Source: Penicillium oxalicum
Lineage: Eukaryota > Ascomycota > Eurotiomycetes > Eurotiales > Aspergillaceae
Direction of reading: 5' to 3'
Assembly: GCF_001723175.1 (NCBI RefSeq)
Contig: NC_064652.1
Span: forward strand, 1,612,001 to 1,676,000
DNA length: 64,000 nt
In this document: piece by piece, positions 53,325 through 64,000 of the stretch
Position numbering within the stretch: the first letter of the stretch is position 1
Layout of the letters: each line of letters opens with the position of its first letter
The notes under the pieces: model-generated
What the model saw: only the letters and a program-made list of their open reading frames with translations
Database searches by the model: none
What the model was told of the DNA's origin: nothing
Position numbers and translations under genes: made by a program

Positions 53325-55468
53325 CTTCGCAGATCGAAAAAAGGCTCCCCTTAGAAAGGTGTGAGTCAAGGCGTCAAGGACAAAAAAAAACGGAGGCCGA
53401 GACAGATCAAGATTGCAGATCAAGGTTGAGGATCGAGGTCGATGAATCGCTTCACGCGAGTATTCCAGCTTCTCTCGGCTGAAGGTGTCAGCCTGCCATC
53501 TCTCCTGAGTCTAGTGCCATTTTCCCCTCATTGATTTATTGACGAATGGCCACTGATCTGCGTGGGGCAAGGATTCCCTGCGGACAAGCCGAGGCTCAAC
53601 TGGGATTTAGCTGTCCGAAGTTTTTAGTGTCTGGAGCTGAGCTGAACGCTCTCGCACCTGAGTAATCAAGTGCGGGTCTCTGCAGACAGGCTTCTCCCAC
53701 CGCCTATCAATATTTTGTCGCTTGAAGCTGGTGTAGTCGTCATTCGCATTCAGCACGCTAATAATTCACTTTTCGATTTCATTTCGCGTCCGACTCTGAT
53801 TTGAGCAGGTCTTGACAGACGCTCGCCCGAGAAGTAGGAATACCCTTCCCTCCCAATTGGTCTCATCTCAGTCGCTCGCCCGCACCACGTGATCTGATTG
53901 GGGTTGTTTTCATGCAAGTGCTATCCTGTCTCAAATTTGCGACCAGGTTGGGGACAAATACGAGGTACTGAGGTGCTTGACGAGGAGATAACAGCGAAGT
54001 GTCAAGTGGAAATTGTCGAAGGTCCATGATGCCGAAAGGGCTGATGCCAGAGGACTTGACTGAAGGAGATTGCAACCAGAGGTTGAAGATAAGTAAGGCG
54101 GGTGAGTATGAACTCCATCCACTCTGTAAATGGGCCTCGCGCGTAGGAATCGGAAGCTATCATCTCGACGTCGAGGATTGAAGTTCAGACAGGCACCACG
54201 CGCCTCGATCTCAACCCTAAAAATGCGTCTATCAGCGGACGGGCGTGATCTGGAAATCTTACTTTTTCTTATCGAAAAGGTACTGCATTAGTGCACATCC
54301 AGATTGACTGCTCAGGAAAGTGGGCTCTGCTCCACTGTGTGGACTCTGTGGAGCAATGTCGGCAATCAGTTTGACCCTCGATTGACTCATCCTCTATCAA
54401 AGATGGGTGCGAGGTCTTGCTGAACCCGTGAAGTTGAGTCTGAGGTGAAGAATATTGATTTCCAGTAGTTCGCTCGTGCGTCTGCGTTTGCGTATCCTTA
54501 GGTACTTGAGTAGCGCGAGGCTAGTGCGGTCCATGTGTACTGGTTCATAATCATTCAACACCGAGATATTGATGCTACTACTCCTGGACTATGAGTGTAC
54601 ACTGTACACTCACAGTGTACATTCGAAAGGATGTACTGCCGTGGTAGATTAGGTACTCGGTACCTGGCTAATGAGTACCAGAATATGTAATTCGGTCTGT
54701 CGTGTATCTAGATTGGCGATAAGATAACCGAATGGCCTCAACCCAGTGACTTGCGCCAAAAAAAAAGAATTCTGGGCGCGTGTCTTGATTCGTTGGCTAG
54801 GCCGTCAGCCAAGTTTAGATCCTCGTGTGCAATCACAAGCCGCGTGACAATGGAACCTTGACTCCCCGCACGAGGTGAGAGGATGGCCTAGGCACACCGA
54901 ATCGGGGCAAGTTGATGCTTATGATGTCTCTACACCTGCATGAGGTCTGTGGTTAATTTCCAAGCTGAAAAGACTTTACAAAGGTAAGTCCAGTCACTCT
55001 CCAACATGCACCCTTTCGCGTGACGGGTAGAGAAGCCTCGGATCCATGGGAGAATAACCACCTGCGCTCGGCAACCCACTCGGGATGAGTCTGTTTGACC
55101 AATCGTCACGATGACCGGGATAAGGTTTTCCACGGGTGCCAAGCCTGCCAAGGGCAAAGGCGTCGGTCTTTGGGGATGTAGATAGCCGTTCCAGCTTTCC
55201 ACTGGTCAGCCCAAGGATCTTTGATGCTGCAGCTTATCTAAAATGCCTGAGTGGCGGAGGAAATCGGGGAATTTTTTTTCTCTCTTTTCAGGTAGCCTTT
55301 TAAAAATGAACGAGCGCCGGCAGTCCAACCCTGTCTATTTCCCCCCTCTCATCGTCAGACGCTCCCTTCGTGACGTGACAAGAAAAGGGCGTTGAGCCGT
55401 TTCGCAGCGGCCCTTGACTTTGCCAGCACACCAGAACACTCTCCGAGAGTTGAAACCGGCCGGTGAAA
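53325..55468. other. Shared intergenic region upstream of the hydrolase (minus) and the purine permease (plus)
   Basis: A divergent promoter region of 2.1 kb. It contains a TGTACACT repeat cluster (54594-54621), a double GATA site (54717-54728) and a further GATA site (55232-55239). No gene is seen. Confidence 0.6.
54717..54728 (+). promoter_or_regulatory. Double GATA site upstream of the purine permease gene
   Basis: CGATAAGATAAC holds two overlapping HGATAR cores about 745 bp upstream of the permease ATG. A further site (TTATCT, the reverse of AGATAA) lies at 55234-55239, about 230 bp upstream. In Aspergillus, AreA activates purine uptake genes through such sites under nitrogen limitation. 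Its action here is inferred. Confidence 0.45.
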
Positions 55469-57405
55469 ATGGGCCTCAAAAGTTGGATCCACGACACGAA
55501 TCTGCGCGTTGCGCGCAGCCCCGTGGGGAGATGGTTTCGCCTGGAAAATTCGGGCCACGTGAGTGATCACCGTGATAATTCTCAAACCAAAACAGTGGAA
55601 TAATAGGATGAAAAAGCCGCGGGAACGGAAGGGCAGCTTCTTTTTCACGGAGCTTCGAGCTGGTCTCGCCACCTTCTTCGCCATGGCCTACATTATCTCA
55701 GTGAATAGTACCATCACCTCCGAGTCAGGTGGTACCTGCGTCTGTCCTGCAGACAGCATGGCCGACTTGTGTGACACCAACCCCGAATACCTGGTCTGCG
55801 TGCAGGAGATCAAGCGCGACCTCGTGACCGCCACTGCAGCCATCTCCGCCTTGTCGACCTTCTTCATGGGCCTGTTTGCCAACCTGCCGATCGCGCTTGC
55901 TCCCGGCATGGGCCTCAACGCTTATTTCGCTTACACCGTCGTGGGATATCATGGCAACGGCCTGATTCCGTATCAAGTTGCTTTGACCGCGGTCTTTGTT
56001 GAGGGATGGGTCTTCTTGGGTCTCACAGTTCTCGGCATGCGACAATGGCTTGCACGCGCCATTCCCGCATCCATCAAGCTTGCCACCGGTGTCGGAATTG
56101 GTCTCTACCTCGCCTTGATCGGCTTGACCTACAGCGCTGGAATTGGATTGATTCAAGGCGCTCAGTCGACGCCGATCGAGCTAGCCGGTTGCGCAGCCGA
56201 GTTCTTTGACGAGAAGACGGGATTGTGTATCAGCAGCCAGAAGATGCGCAACCCTACGATGTGGATTGGCATCTTCTGCGGTGGCTTTTTCACTGTTCTT
56301 CTGATGATGTACCGTGTGAAGGGTGCAATTATCATGGGAATCCTACTGGTGTCGATCATCTCGTGGCCGCGCTCGACTCCCGTGACCTACTTCCCCCACA
56401 CTGTTCTGGGTGACAGTATGTTTGATTTCTTCAAGAAGGTGGTCACGTTCCATCCGATCACTCGAACACTTGTCGCGCAGGATTGGGATATTTCCGGAAA
56501 TGGTGGCCAATTCGGGCTGGCCTTTATTACTTTCTTGGTAAGCTCTGAAGTAGCCACTCAAGGCTTTTATTTGATTCCCCCTCTCACCGTGTTGATCGCT
56601 GACGCCAAATGGGCAGTACGTCGATATCCTCGATACAACTGGTACTATGTACTCTATGGCCCGATTCGCTGGTGTCATCGACGAGCGCACTCAGGACTTT
56701 GAAGGCAGTGCAATCGCCTACGTAAGTATTGTTTCAAGCTCCGCATAGCTCGCAGACAGTCCGATTAACATTTTTCCCCAGACGATTGATGCCATTTCCA
56801 TTTCCATTGGATCCCTTTTCGGCAGCCCGCCTGTCACGGCCTTTGTCGAATCCGGCGCCGGTATTTCGGAAGGTGGCAAGACCGGATTGACCTCCTGCGT
56901 GACGGGACTGGCTTTCTTCATCTCCATCTTCTTTGCACCAATTTTCGCGTCCATCCCCCCATGGGCCACCGGCTGCACTCTTGTGATTGTCGGCACTCTG
57001 ATGGCTCAGTCTGCGGCAAAGATCAACTGGCGATACCATGGCGATGCAATCCCGGCATTCCTCACCATTGCCATCATGCCCTTTACCTATAGCATTGCCT
57101 ACGGGTTGATTGCCGGTATTCTGAGCTATGTTCTCCTCAACGGGACCGCATGGATCTTGGAGAAGGCCAGTGGCGGCCGGATTGTTCCACCGAACAAGGA
57201 TGAATCTGATCCTTGGTCGTGGAAAGTCCCCGGCGGCATTTTGCCTCCGTGGGTGAAGCGCGCTGCTCGCGGCAAAAAAGATTTCTGGCGTCAAGACGAA
57301 GAGCAGGCTGTTGCTGACGACTTGGGCTCGTTGGGCTCCTCCCATGAGAGGGTGGCTATCGAGAAAGGTCCGCACAACGCCGAAGAGCCTACGAAGGCTC
57401 TATGA
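55469..57405 (+). CDS. azgA: AzgA-type hypoxanthine-adenine-guanine permease
   Basis: Exons 55469..55558, 55617..56537, 56617..56721 and 56782..57405, giving 579 aa, close to the family length of about 580. The start [30 protein letters not shown] and the next exon [30 protein letters not shown] follow the AzgA pattern. Further blocks are [52 protein letters not shown], and [29 protein letters not shown] (substrate site region). GIIGIL-type helices continue to the end, and the cytosolic tail ends EEPTKAL. Intron 1 is drawn with an AAG acceptor (58 nt) because it keeps the family's GHP-x-ERKGS junction. An in-frame CAG acceptor would give only a 37-nt intron. The protein is a plasma-membrane H+ symporter for purines (family 2.A.40). 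Confidence 0.92.
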
Positions 57406-57557
57406 TTTTACCAAAATAGTAGTCATACGGAGAGTGCCCGAAACTGTTGCAAATTAGCTGCCGATGGGCTAAAATTCTCAAATCCCGCTGACTTTAGCTG
57501 ATCGGTGGATGTACATAAAATTAATATATATCGCAGAGTGTTTTGTCTGACAAATAT

Positions 57558-57923
57558 TCACTGTTGTGAAGTCTCCAGATGGGAAGACATATGACTGATT
57601 GAAAAAGGACGAACCGTAACAAGATCGTTCCAGGAAAGAAGATGACGGCAGAAAAGTTTCTGGACATATTTAGGTAGAAAATCAATCTCAGCCTCGCTCC
57701 ATCGACCACCCTCAATTTTTCCAAAGGACTCTCCATTATTTGCAGTAAGATGGTAGTCAACTGAAACTCCCGTAATCCACTCAATATTCACCCATCGATG
57801 AAACACACCCGACTCTGGGAGTAGGCAATATCTCAGAAAATAAGAAGACTTGGCAATCTTTCCACTCATCATTTCTCCATGAATACGCCTCGCGAGATAA
57901 AATTCGAATAACAGGTCCATCAT
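57558..57923 (-). CDS. Hypothetical 121-aa protein
   Basis: An ATG-started single frame (MMDLLFEFYLARRIHGEMM) with a convincing mixed composition, rich in aromatic residues (VFHRWVNIEWITGVSVDYHL, RWSEAEIDFLPKYVQKLF). There is no signal peptide or membrane helix, and I recognise no family. It lies convergent to the purine permease gene, 152 bp from its stop codon. It may be a small real gene or part of one with unmodelled exons. Confidence 0.42.
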   Translation of the reverse strand: MMDLLFEFYLARRIHGEMMSGKIAKSSYFLRYCLLPESGVFHRWVNIEWITGVSVDYHLTANNGESFGKIEGGRWSEAEIDFLPKYVQKLFCRHLLSWNDLVTVRPFSISHMSSHLETSQQ

Positions 57924-58150
57924 TCAAGTAACCATTCTGACTTGATCAACATCTATTCTCCCAAAGTCCAGCGTCGTCCATCTGCTTTCCGGCGTGCAAC
58001 TAAAACCGTCAAACGCGCCCCTGAGATCCAACTTACTATTTCAACCCTTGACTTAAACACGCGATCTGTACAGAAGCCATACCCCGAAAAAGCCTCTATC
58101 CAAACAAAGAGCGCAGTTCAGGTCAAGTCAGGTAGAAGATCTTCTCGACT

Positions 58151-58339
58151 TCAAGCAGGCTCAGAAGTTCCTCTCTTTGCCTTGCTCGCCGCCCACTTAC
58201 GGGAGACAAAGAGTGCGGCGATGCCAAGCACAACGATAAAAACGATGCAAAATACCAAGATCACGCCGGGTTCATGACTAGCCCAATTTTCTCTTTTGGT
58301 ATAGTACTGCCGCTCGTGGACTGGAGGCAAAGAGGCCAT
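58151..58339 (-). CDS. Small single-pass membrane protein, 62 aa
   Basis: The ATG at 58339 opens a 62-codon frame (MASLPPVHERQYYTKRENW). It has one strong transmembrane helix, GVILVFCIVFIVVLGIAALFV, followed by the basic tail SRKWAASKAKRG, so the C-terminus is probably cytosolic. Small tail-type membrane proteins like this are often missed by gene finders. The frame is also open upstream, but without ATG. No family assigned. Confidence 0.45.
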   Translation of the reverse strand: MASLPPVHERQYYTKRENWASHEPGVILVFCIVFIVVLGIAALFVSRKWAASKAKRGTSEPA

Positions 58340-60428
58340 TTCGGCAATGCTGTTCGAGTTTCCGCTGAGATGTTTGGTTAAGATACTGCGGGGAGGAATC
58401 TCAACCAAGTCAGCTTGAGAAGTCTCTCTGGACGCAGATTGACAGACTGGAATGTTTTGATCTTACATCAAATCCGAGTGGAGGTTTCTAAGGTTGTCTT
58501 TAATGGGTCGAAATAATCTGGGAGCTAGAGAGATCGAGGGCCTCAGGCTGTCCTTGAATCTGTTCCAGAAGTTCAGTAGAGTAGTTTCGAGAGGGGGTTG
58601 GTGTTTTTTTTTGCCTTTCACACGGTGGAGTTGAGAAAGTGCAGTGATTCTCCAGCCCGTCTTCTAGTGATCAGGCAAGTATGTCGAAGTCCGGACGGGA
58701 GCTCTTGGATTATGACTAGTACCTACTCAGTGTCTTGATTTGCCTACGGGCTTTTCCGGGGATATCTGAGATATTGATGTGAGTGAGGTGATTGTGACGC
58801 CCACGATTGATCCAGAACGCAAAGCTAAGAATATGGGACCCATAATTCTAAGATCCGTAGCTAAGGCTAGTAGCTAATTCAATTGTTGCATCTGTTCATC
58901 TTGGAGTGAAGAATCATGAGCATGACCTACCTTACTAGACTGTGCCCATAATATGTACGTCATTCAAGCCCGTCCCAACGTCGGATCGTGTAGGTATGCT
59001 CTCCTTCGAAGCTCTGCATATATGTTCCTTGTCCAACCACTGAGGGTAAGCCTCGCAGGGTCAGGTGAGCATCCATCTGGGCATCTGATTAAGGGCAGGC
59101 AATACAAACACAAGAATTGTTACGATCTATGGCTGTGATTTAAGGAGAGATGAATGGATGCTCAAGTATTGATAGTCAGGTCAGTGTAGCCTCAGGAGAT
59201 GTACTGGTATGTGGTCTCTTATGTTTATTTGTACGTTGGGGAAGGTGATTTGCATGCAGAGACGCGGGACCAGCCTACGATACCATGGCTCAGAAGTGCA
59301 CTCCAGACCAAAAGGAGTAAACACTGTTGTATGTATTTGTAAGGCTGAACAGTTTCCACAACCACAAAAGGATTGAATTGGCTTTGAAGTTCAGAAAAAG
59401 TAGCTACATTAATGTTGCGGACTCATTCCACGCCATTGGTTTATGAATGCCCCATCGGACTGGTAACTTTCAAATCTAGTCACTCTATGGTTACAACCTT
59501 AAATGCAAAGGGAGTAGTACTCAAACAACGTGACTCGTGAGGTAGCGCAAAAACTTCCAATAGAAATTATAGTTACTATGGGCCTCTCCAAGATTCATTT
59601 TCCATATTTCAACTCTTTCCCATTGCTTAGGGGGGACCCATGGTTGGCAAATTCCGTGCCTAGGTCTCCGATCAAGGTTGTTTTCAGCTGAAGCAGTGCA
59701 CCTGTGAGACTCGTTGCCAGAGATGCGATGAACCTGCGTATAATCTTGAGTTGACTTTATGGAACCGAACTTCAACCATAAGCCATTACAATACACCAGA
59801 AGCAATGATCACTCATACTGGATCCGTGGATTACTACTATTAGAAATGTTCCCCTCTCTTATTATTATCTTCTGAGATAATGCTAGAAAATTCGAAGGCT
59901 TTCAGCGATATACTGTAGTTCCGCCCTCTTTCAAATTGAGTCAATGTCTCAGAGTCGTCAGATCAGCTTTGTTCTGAAATGAGGCCCAGGAAATTCCGAG
60001 GGCAATTTCCTCCACCCATGCAGGAAACAGGCTTACACAATGAAGTCTTTCTTCTAGAAGAAAAGAGATGAGCGCGGAGTTTCAAAGTCAGCACAATGTC
60101 AGGCAACCCATCTATCATCGGAAGGGAAGTGTGAGAATTTAAGTAGATTTGACCGCTCCTCGTAGAGTCCCAGCTCAGATCGTACAGGCTCCATCAACTG
60201 GGAGATTGACTGGCCGAATTCAAATTCAGACATTTAGCGCCATGCAATAACTGTGTCTAATATTGATGCTAATGCCATGCACTCCCTGTGTTGAGGCTAA
60301 CGTGCTTGCGTCTATTGGGTGCTGACACAGGAAGAACAGCCAAAAAAAAGAATGAGCCTCCAGAAGCGATATGAGAACCATGTTGGGATTCATTTGAACG
60401 GGCAGAAGCAAACTAATCTCGTTTCAGA

Positions 60429-60471
60429 GGTGGGCCCAAGAGCCCACCAGCCGGGCCACGGCCCGATTTTT
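60429..60471 (+). other. Two tandem GC-rich hairpins followed by a T run
   Basis: The first hairpin has arms GGTGGGC (60429-60435) and GCCCACC (60442-60448) with a 6-nt loop. The second has arms CGGGC (60452-60456) and GCCCG (60461-60465) with a 4-nt loop, followed by TTTTT at 60467-60471. The arrangement resembles the 3' end of a structured Pol III transcript, but no A or B box is evident upstream. Confidence 0.35.
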
Positions 60472-63332
60472 GCGTGGTGGATTAATCATGGCATGGCAAA
60501 TGGAGTAAGAGCACATACAATCTCCCCGTAAGACACATGGAATGCCCATGCTCTGTTCTCTTCCGCCCTTTCCTGGCATCCACCCGAAGCCTAGGCCGTA
60601 GCAGCTTTTGCTGTAAGACCGGGTTTCTCGTCAAAGTCTCCGAGAATCTGTGAATCAGGAATCCAGTGCGCGGTCGGCACGCCGTACACGCCGTGGCACC
60701 TTGTCTTCGGACATTCGCCCACATCTCGGCCAGGTATCCTGGAAAGAGGCGAGAACCTCATGGATCGATTCGCTCTCGATGGAGGTGTGCTCCACAAAAA
60801 TAGACCTCGATACGATTCTTTCCCTCCCCCCCTTTCCCTTAGTTATCGACGAACCAGAGATGATCCCGGCTGCGGAAAAGGACAGGTCAGGTCGACCTTT
60901 GACCGAAGGAGTAATTTCCACTTTTGGTGGCAAGGTCAGTCCAGCTTTGATCTAGCCTACCCAGGGTAAAGGCCGATGCGGCGGAGCTAAATTGCTTTTG
61001 GGGTCAGACACGATGATCAGGAATAGACTACCTGGTCAGCTGCAGTTGCTCCAGGCCGCCATTCGGCTGAGACGGTGGCAAGTGAGATGAGCCAAGTTCA
61101 TCAACTGGATATCATTGCATGGACCTCGAGTAAATGGGTACAGATCAAAGAGACTCGCTGTACTTACAGTGCGCCTCGAGATCACAAGCGACTGAGCACG
61201 TGAGGCGGAAGATTTTTGGGGGGGACTCAAGCTACCTAAACTCTTTGTGCTGACATGATGAATGGCTCGGACGGCATGTACTGCTCGTACGAGCCTCTAG
61301 CTCGATACCTATTCGAGCAGGATGGAGCCAGCTCGCTTTGCCTCCATCAATGCTCAACATTCAATGCATTCTGTTTTTGTGACTGCTCAACTGACCCTGG
61401 ATCTCGGCCCCCGGTCCATGCGGTTGGTTCACTTTAGCCTCACATGCATTTCCCCCGTCCTTGACCGGGTCACGACTCATGTAGAGTCGAGGCTCATGCC
61501 GACTCCTGCCTGGTCAGAGTCATTAAAACAAGCTGAGTGCAGTATTCTGAAATCAAGTGCAAGGCTTGGCTCCCTCCTCCCATGAGCAATACGCATCAAC
61601 ACGCATCCGAGCGGAGACCGAGATAATGCAAAGACCTGCCTGAGGGCCCGACTATCTGCTTTTGGTAGTCAGCTTTGTGGGGAAAGCGTCCAAAAGTCGG
61701 AACGAGCATGTAGTTTGCACGTGAGTCGGCTGATCCTTCAGTCGGACAAGGCCAATAAGAACGGTGGCTGTCATGAGCTCGTGTCTCGCACGCGACGAGC
61801 GCTCAATCAATGCGGAGACACACAAATTTAATCGACCTCTAGAATACCAGAACTCACAGAAGCCGGCACCATAGCCAGATACTCTTTGTCCCCAATCCGA
61901 TTACGCGAAGGGTCTGAATTTCAGCCCAAAGGGCCAGAGGGGGGTTGTAGCGCAATGTGGCTGCAGAACGACAAGGCTTTTCCACTCTTCCCTTGTACAA
62001 TACATGTTGCGAGGGCTGGCCAGCGTACTGGTATGTCCACTGCACAGTCAGGTGAGACCCCTCGCACGCACGTAGGGTGGCGAGATAGTCCCCTCCTCGC
62101 AACGAGGAGTAATCGCAAGAGGCTAGTGCCAGGAACTGAGCTATGCAAGATCCCCGACTTCGCTTCTTCCTTCTGATCATTTTGTACCGAATTTCATTTT
62201 CTTATGGCGGCTCATTTTGAGGTTAGTGGACGACAAGATGATGGCTGCGTCCCAGGTTAAGCGTCTCTTGACTACCGCATGGACCATGCAAGATGCATCC
62301 GCATGCAAAAGACCTGTCGGGCCGAGATCGAACAAGCGATGCTCTCCGAAAGGGCCCTTGTCCGAGTGAGTAAAAGTCAAACGGTCCAAAAGGCTGGAAG
62401 TTTCCGGGTCATGCCCAGCTTTGGTGCAGCGGGAGGTCGTGAAATGGCTGGAGTGACGATCCCAAACGGGCTTAGCGGGTTGTGGGGGCGGACCCGTGGA
62501 GAATTAAGAACGGAGAGATCCTCCGCTGCAGCAGAAAGCGGACTGCGCGACTCACCACCCACGCAAGTGAACTCTAGACCGCGCCTGGCTAACTTGTGCC
62601 CAGCAGTCAATGGTTTCACCTGGGGTGATTGAGTCATGCCCGAGAGTAATGGTGACTGAAGAGAATAGCGTGGGAAAAAAAAATGGATCAAACAGTTCCA
62701 CATGATTCCGTGCCTGCGCTTCGTTCGTGTGGAGAACGTACAGACATCCGTGAGGAAAGCTGACCGAGGAGATGGAGCACCGGAAACGGGCCAAGTGAGA
62801 CGGCGGATACGGGAAAGGGCGAGCCACAAAGGTGTACGACGCCACCAATCAGGGAGAGACGGATGCTTCTACATCGTGATCTGATTCGAAACGCAGTAAC
62901 AATTCCCTGAACGAGTCTAACATGGGCACATTCGCAGGGTCAAGAGGCGAGCGAGCCCCAGAGGCGTTCACTCACCCTGCGGTGCCGGACCAATCATTGG
63001 GAGGGCTCATTACTTTTACGGGACCTAGGGCCGATACCCCAGAAAATGTGTCCTGATCCTTTTAGGACGAGCCCTTGACTCGTGAATGCGATGGTTCGAT
63101 ATCTGGTCTGGTCTGACTGGGGAATCCCCCGAGTCCTATCGGGATACGGAGCAGCTCGTGCACGCCACACCCCCAGAATCTTTCCTGCGGCCAGCTGCTG
63201 GGGAGGATCCGGGGGGGACTGGGGTCACAAGGTTGTCATGTCTCCGCAGAGGCCCGAAATTGACTAGCTTCCAATCTAAGAGAAAAGACTCCCCTGCACC
63301 GACGGGCTCGAACCGATCGTGCGACGTTGTGG

Positions 63333-63340
63333 TATATAAG
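63333..63340 (+). promoter_or_regulatory. TATA box of the sugar transporter gene
   Basis: TATATAAG lies about 140 bp upstream of the ATG at 63476. Confidence 0.55.
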
Positions 63341-63475
63341 TTGCCGAGCCCCCTCGATCAGAGGTTCAGGCTCATACTTGGTATCTCCTCGACCAGAAAG
63401 AAGCCCCCTCCCTTCACCCCGGATTAAGCATTGGTCAGTTCTGCTTGGGGTAATCGACTTCAGAGTTCTCCCAAG

Positions 63476-64000
63476 ATGTCGGAGAAATACATTACCCAGG
63501 AGGTGCACGGCATTTCCAACACGGTCGAGGAAACTTCTCATGTCGCCGAGGGCCAAGGCGAGACGGCGAAGATTGCCGGTGCGAAGACCAAGGCGGTCCG
63601 CAATGTAAGGCTGAGACGTGAGAGATCAATTGGATGCAGATCATCATCTAACATGGACACAGGCCGAACTCTTTGCAGCCATTGAGGAGACCAAGATCAA
63701 GCGATGGAGCAAGGAGTCGATCCACCTCTACTGTATGTGGCACGATCACTGCCGTTTGGCATCAAAAGGGTTATTCAAGGCGGATCTACTGACGCTCGGC
63801 GACTTTACACAGTCTGTATCTTTACGGCTTTCCTCTGTGCCTGCGCGAACGGTTATGATGGTACGTGCTACCCCGGTCAATCCTCAGACAAAGCTTCTTC
63901 GATGGTCATACAATCAAAAGACCGGGCGGGTCGAGTCAAAATGTGTACCTTGCTAAAACCCGACAGGTTCTCTGATGGGATCCGTCCTCTCCATGGAGCA
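63476..64000 (+). CDS. MFS sugar transporter, N-terminal part (runs off the right edge)
   Basis: Exons visible: 63476..63604, 63663..63732, 63813..63860 and 63967..64000 onward (introns 58, 80 and 106 nt), about 93 residues. The hydrophilic N-terminus begins MSEKYITQEVHG. It leads into AELFAAIEETKIKRWSKESIHLY and the first helix FCIFTAFLCACANGYDGSLMGSVLSM. The junction ANGYDGSLM is the classic start of helix 1 in fungal lactose/hexose permease-type transporters. All splice ends are GT..AG and phases agree. The remaining 11 helices lie outside the window. The sugar carried cannot be told. Confidence 0.85.

Larger units (their letters stand above)
58340..63475. other. Gene-poor region, 5.1 kb
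   Basis: No frame is convincing on either strand. Structured items are the tandem GC hairpins at 60429-60471. The last 150 bp carry a TATA box for the downstream transporter. Confidence 0.55.

Noticed and set aside
63280..63360. Box-B-like GGTTCGAGCCC on the minus strand, suggesting a tRNA
   Set aside because: No matching box A, acceptor stem or anticodon arm could be folded around it; the region is better explained as the promoter of the sugar transporter.
1..64000. CRISPR arrays, bacterial operons or integrated virus
   Set aside because: The window has spliced eukaryotic genes and Pol III tRNA genes throughout. No spaced repeat array, capsid, integrase or reverse transcriptase sequence was seen.

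Overview
The window looks like nuclear DNA of a filamentous ascomycete, most likely a eurotiomycete related to Aspergillus or Penicillium. This is inferred, not proven. Most protein genes are split by introns of about 49-121 nt with GT..AG ends and CTRAY-like branch sites. Genes lie singly on both strands, and intergenic DNA is long (up to 6.6 kb). The gene set is typically fungal: an Erv2-type sulfhydryl oxidase, a MirB-type siderophore transporter, an AzgA-type purine permease, a Git3-like GPCR and GH76/GH92 mannan enzymes. All exon boundaries below were derived by hand from splice consensus, reading frame and family resemblance. No alignment or expression data were available.

Layout, 0-18 kb: the N-terminus of an unknown lysine/glycine-rich protein leaves the left edge on the minus strand. 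It is followed, also on the minus strand, by an ER sulfhydryl oxidase (3.0-3.9 kb), a secreted GH92 alpha-mannosidase (4.7-7.2 kb) and a siderophore-iron transporter (7.7-9.7 kb). The transporter promoter carries two perfect SreA-type ATCWGATAA sites among three CCAAT boxes. A gene-poor stretch (9.9-15.9 kb) holds one doubtful ORF and an 88-bp perfect foldback element. It ends at a DHA1-type drug efflux transporter (15.9-17.8 kb).

18-36 kb: four identical tRNA-His(GTG) genes lie in alternating orientation within 3 kb. Next come a gamma-glutamyltranspeptidase with seven coding exons (22.3-24.4 kb), a large disordered basic protein (25.1-27.9 kb) and, only 95 nt later, an MBD4-like mismatch DNA glycosylase (28.0-29.1 kb). 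They are followed by a second large disordered protein (30.2-32.8 kb) and a zinc alcohol dehydrogenase (34.8-36.0 kb).

36-64 kb: after an apparently empty 6.6 kb come a seven-helix receptor (42.6-44.0 kb), a GH76 endo-alpha-1,6-mannanase (46.2-47.5 kb), a glutathione S-transferase (48.0-48.8 kb), a polytopic membrane protein (50.8-52.0 kb), a convergent class C beta-lactamase-fold hydrolase (52.2-53.3 kb) and an AzgA-type purine permease (55.5-57.4 kb). Two small minus-strand ORFs follow, then about 5 kb without a convincing gene. The first exons of an MFS sugar transporter run off the right edge.

Functional themes are nutrient acquisition (iron, purines, sugars, mannan), glutathione and detoxification metabolism (GGT, GST, drug efflux, ADH) and DNA repair. 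I see no backbone biosynthetic enzyme (PKS, NRPS or terpene synthase), no CRISPR and no virus. The best candidates for follow-up are the 966-aa/MBD4-like gene pair, the tRNA-His cluster, the 88-bp foldback element and the iron-regulatory promoter.
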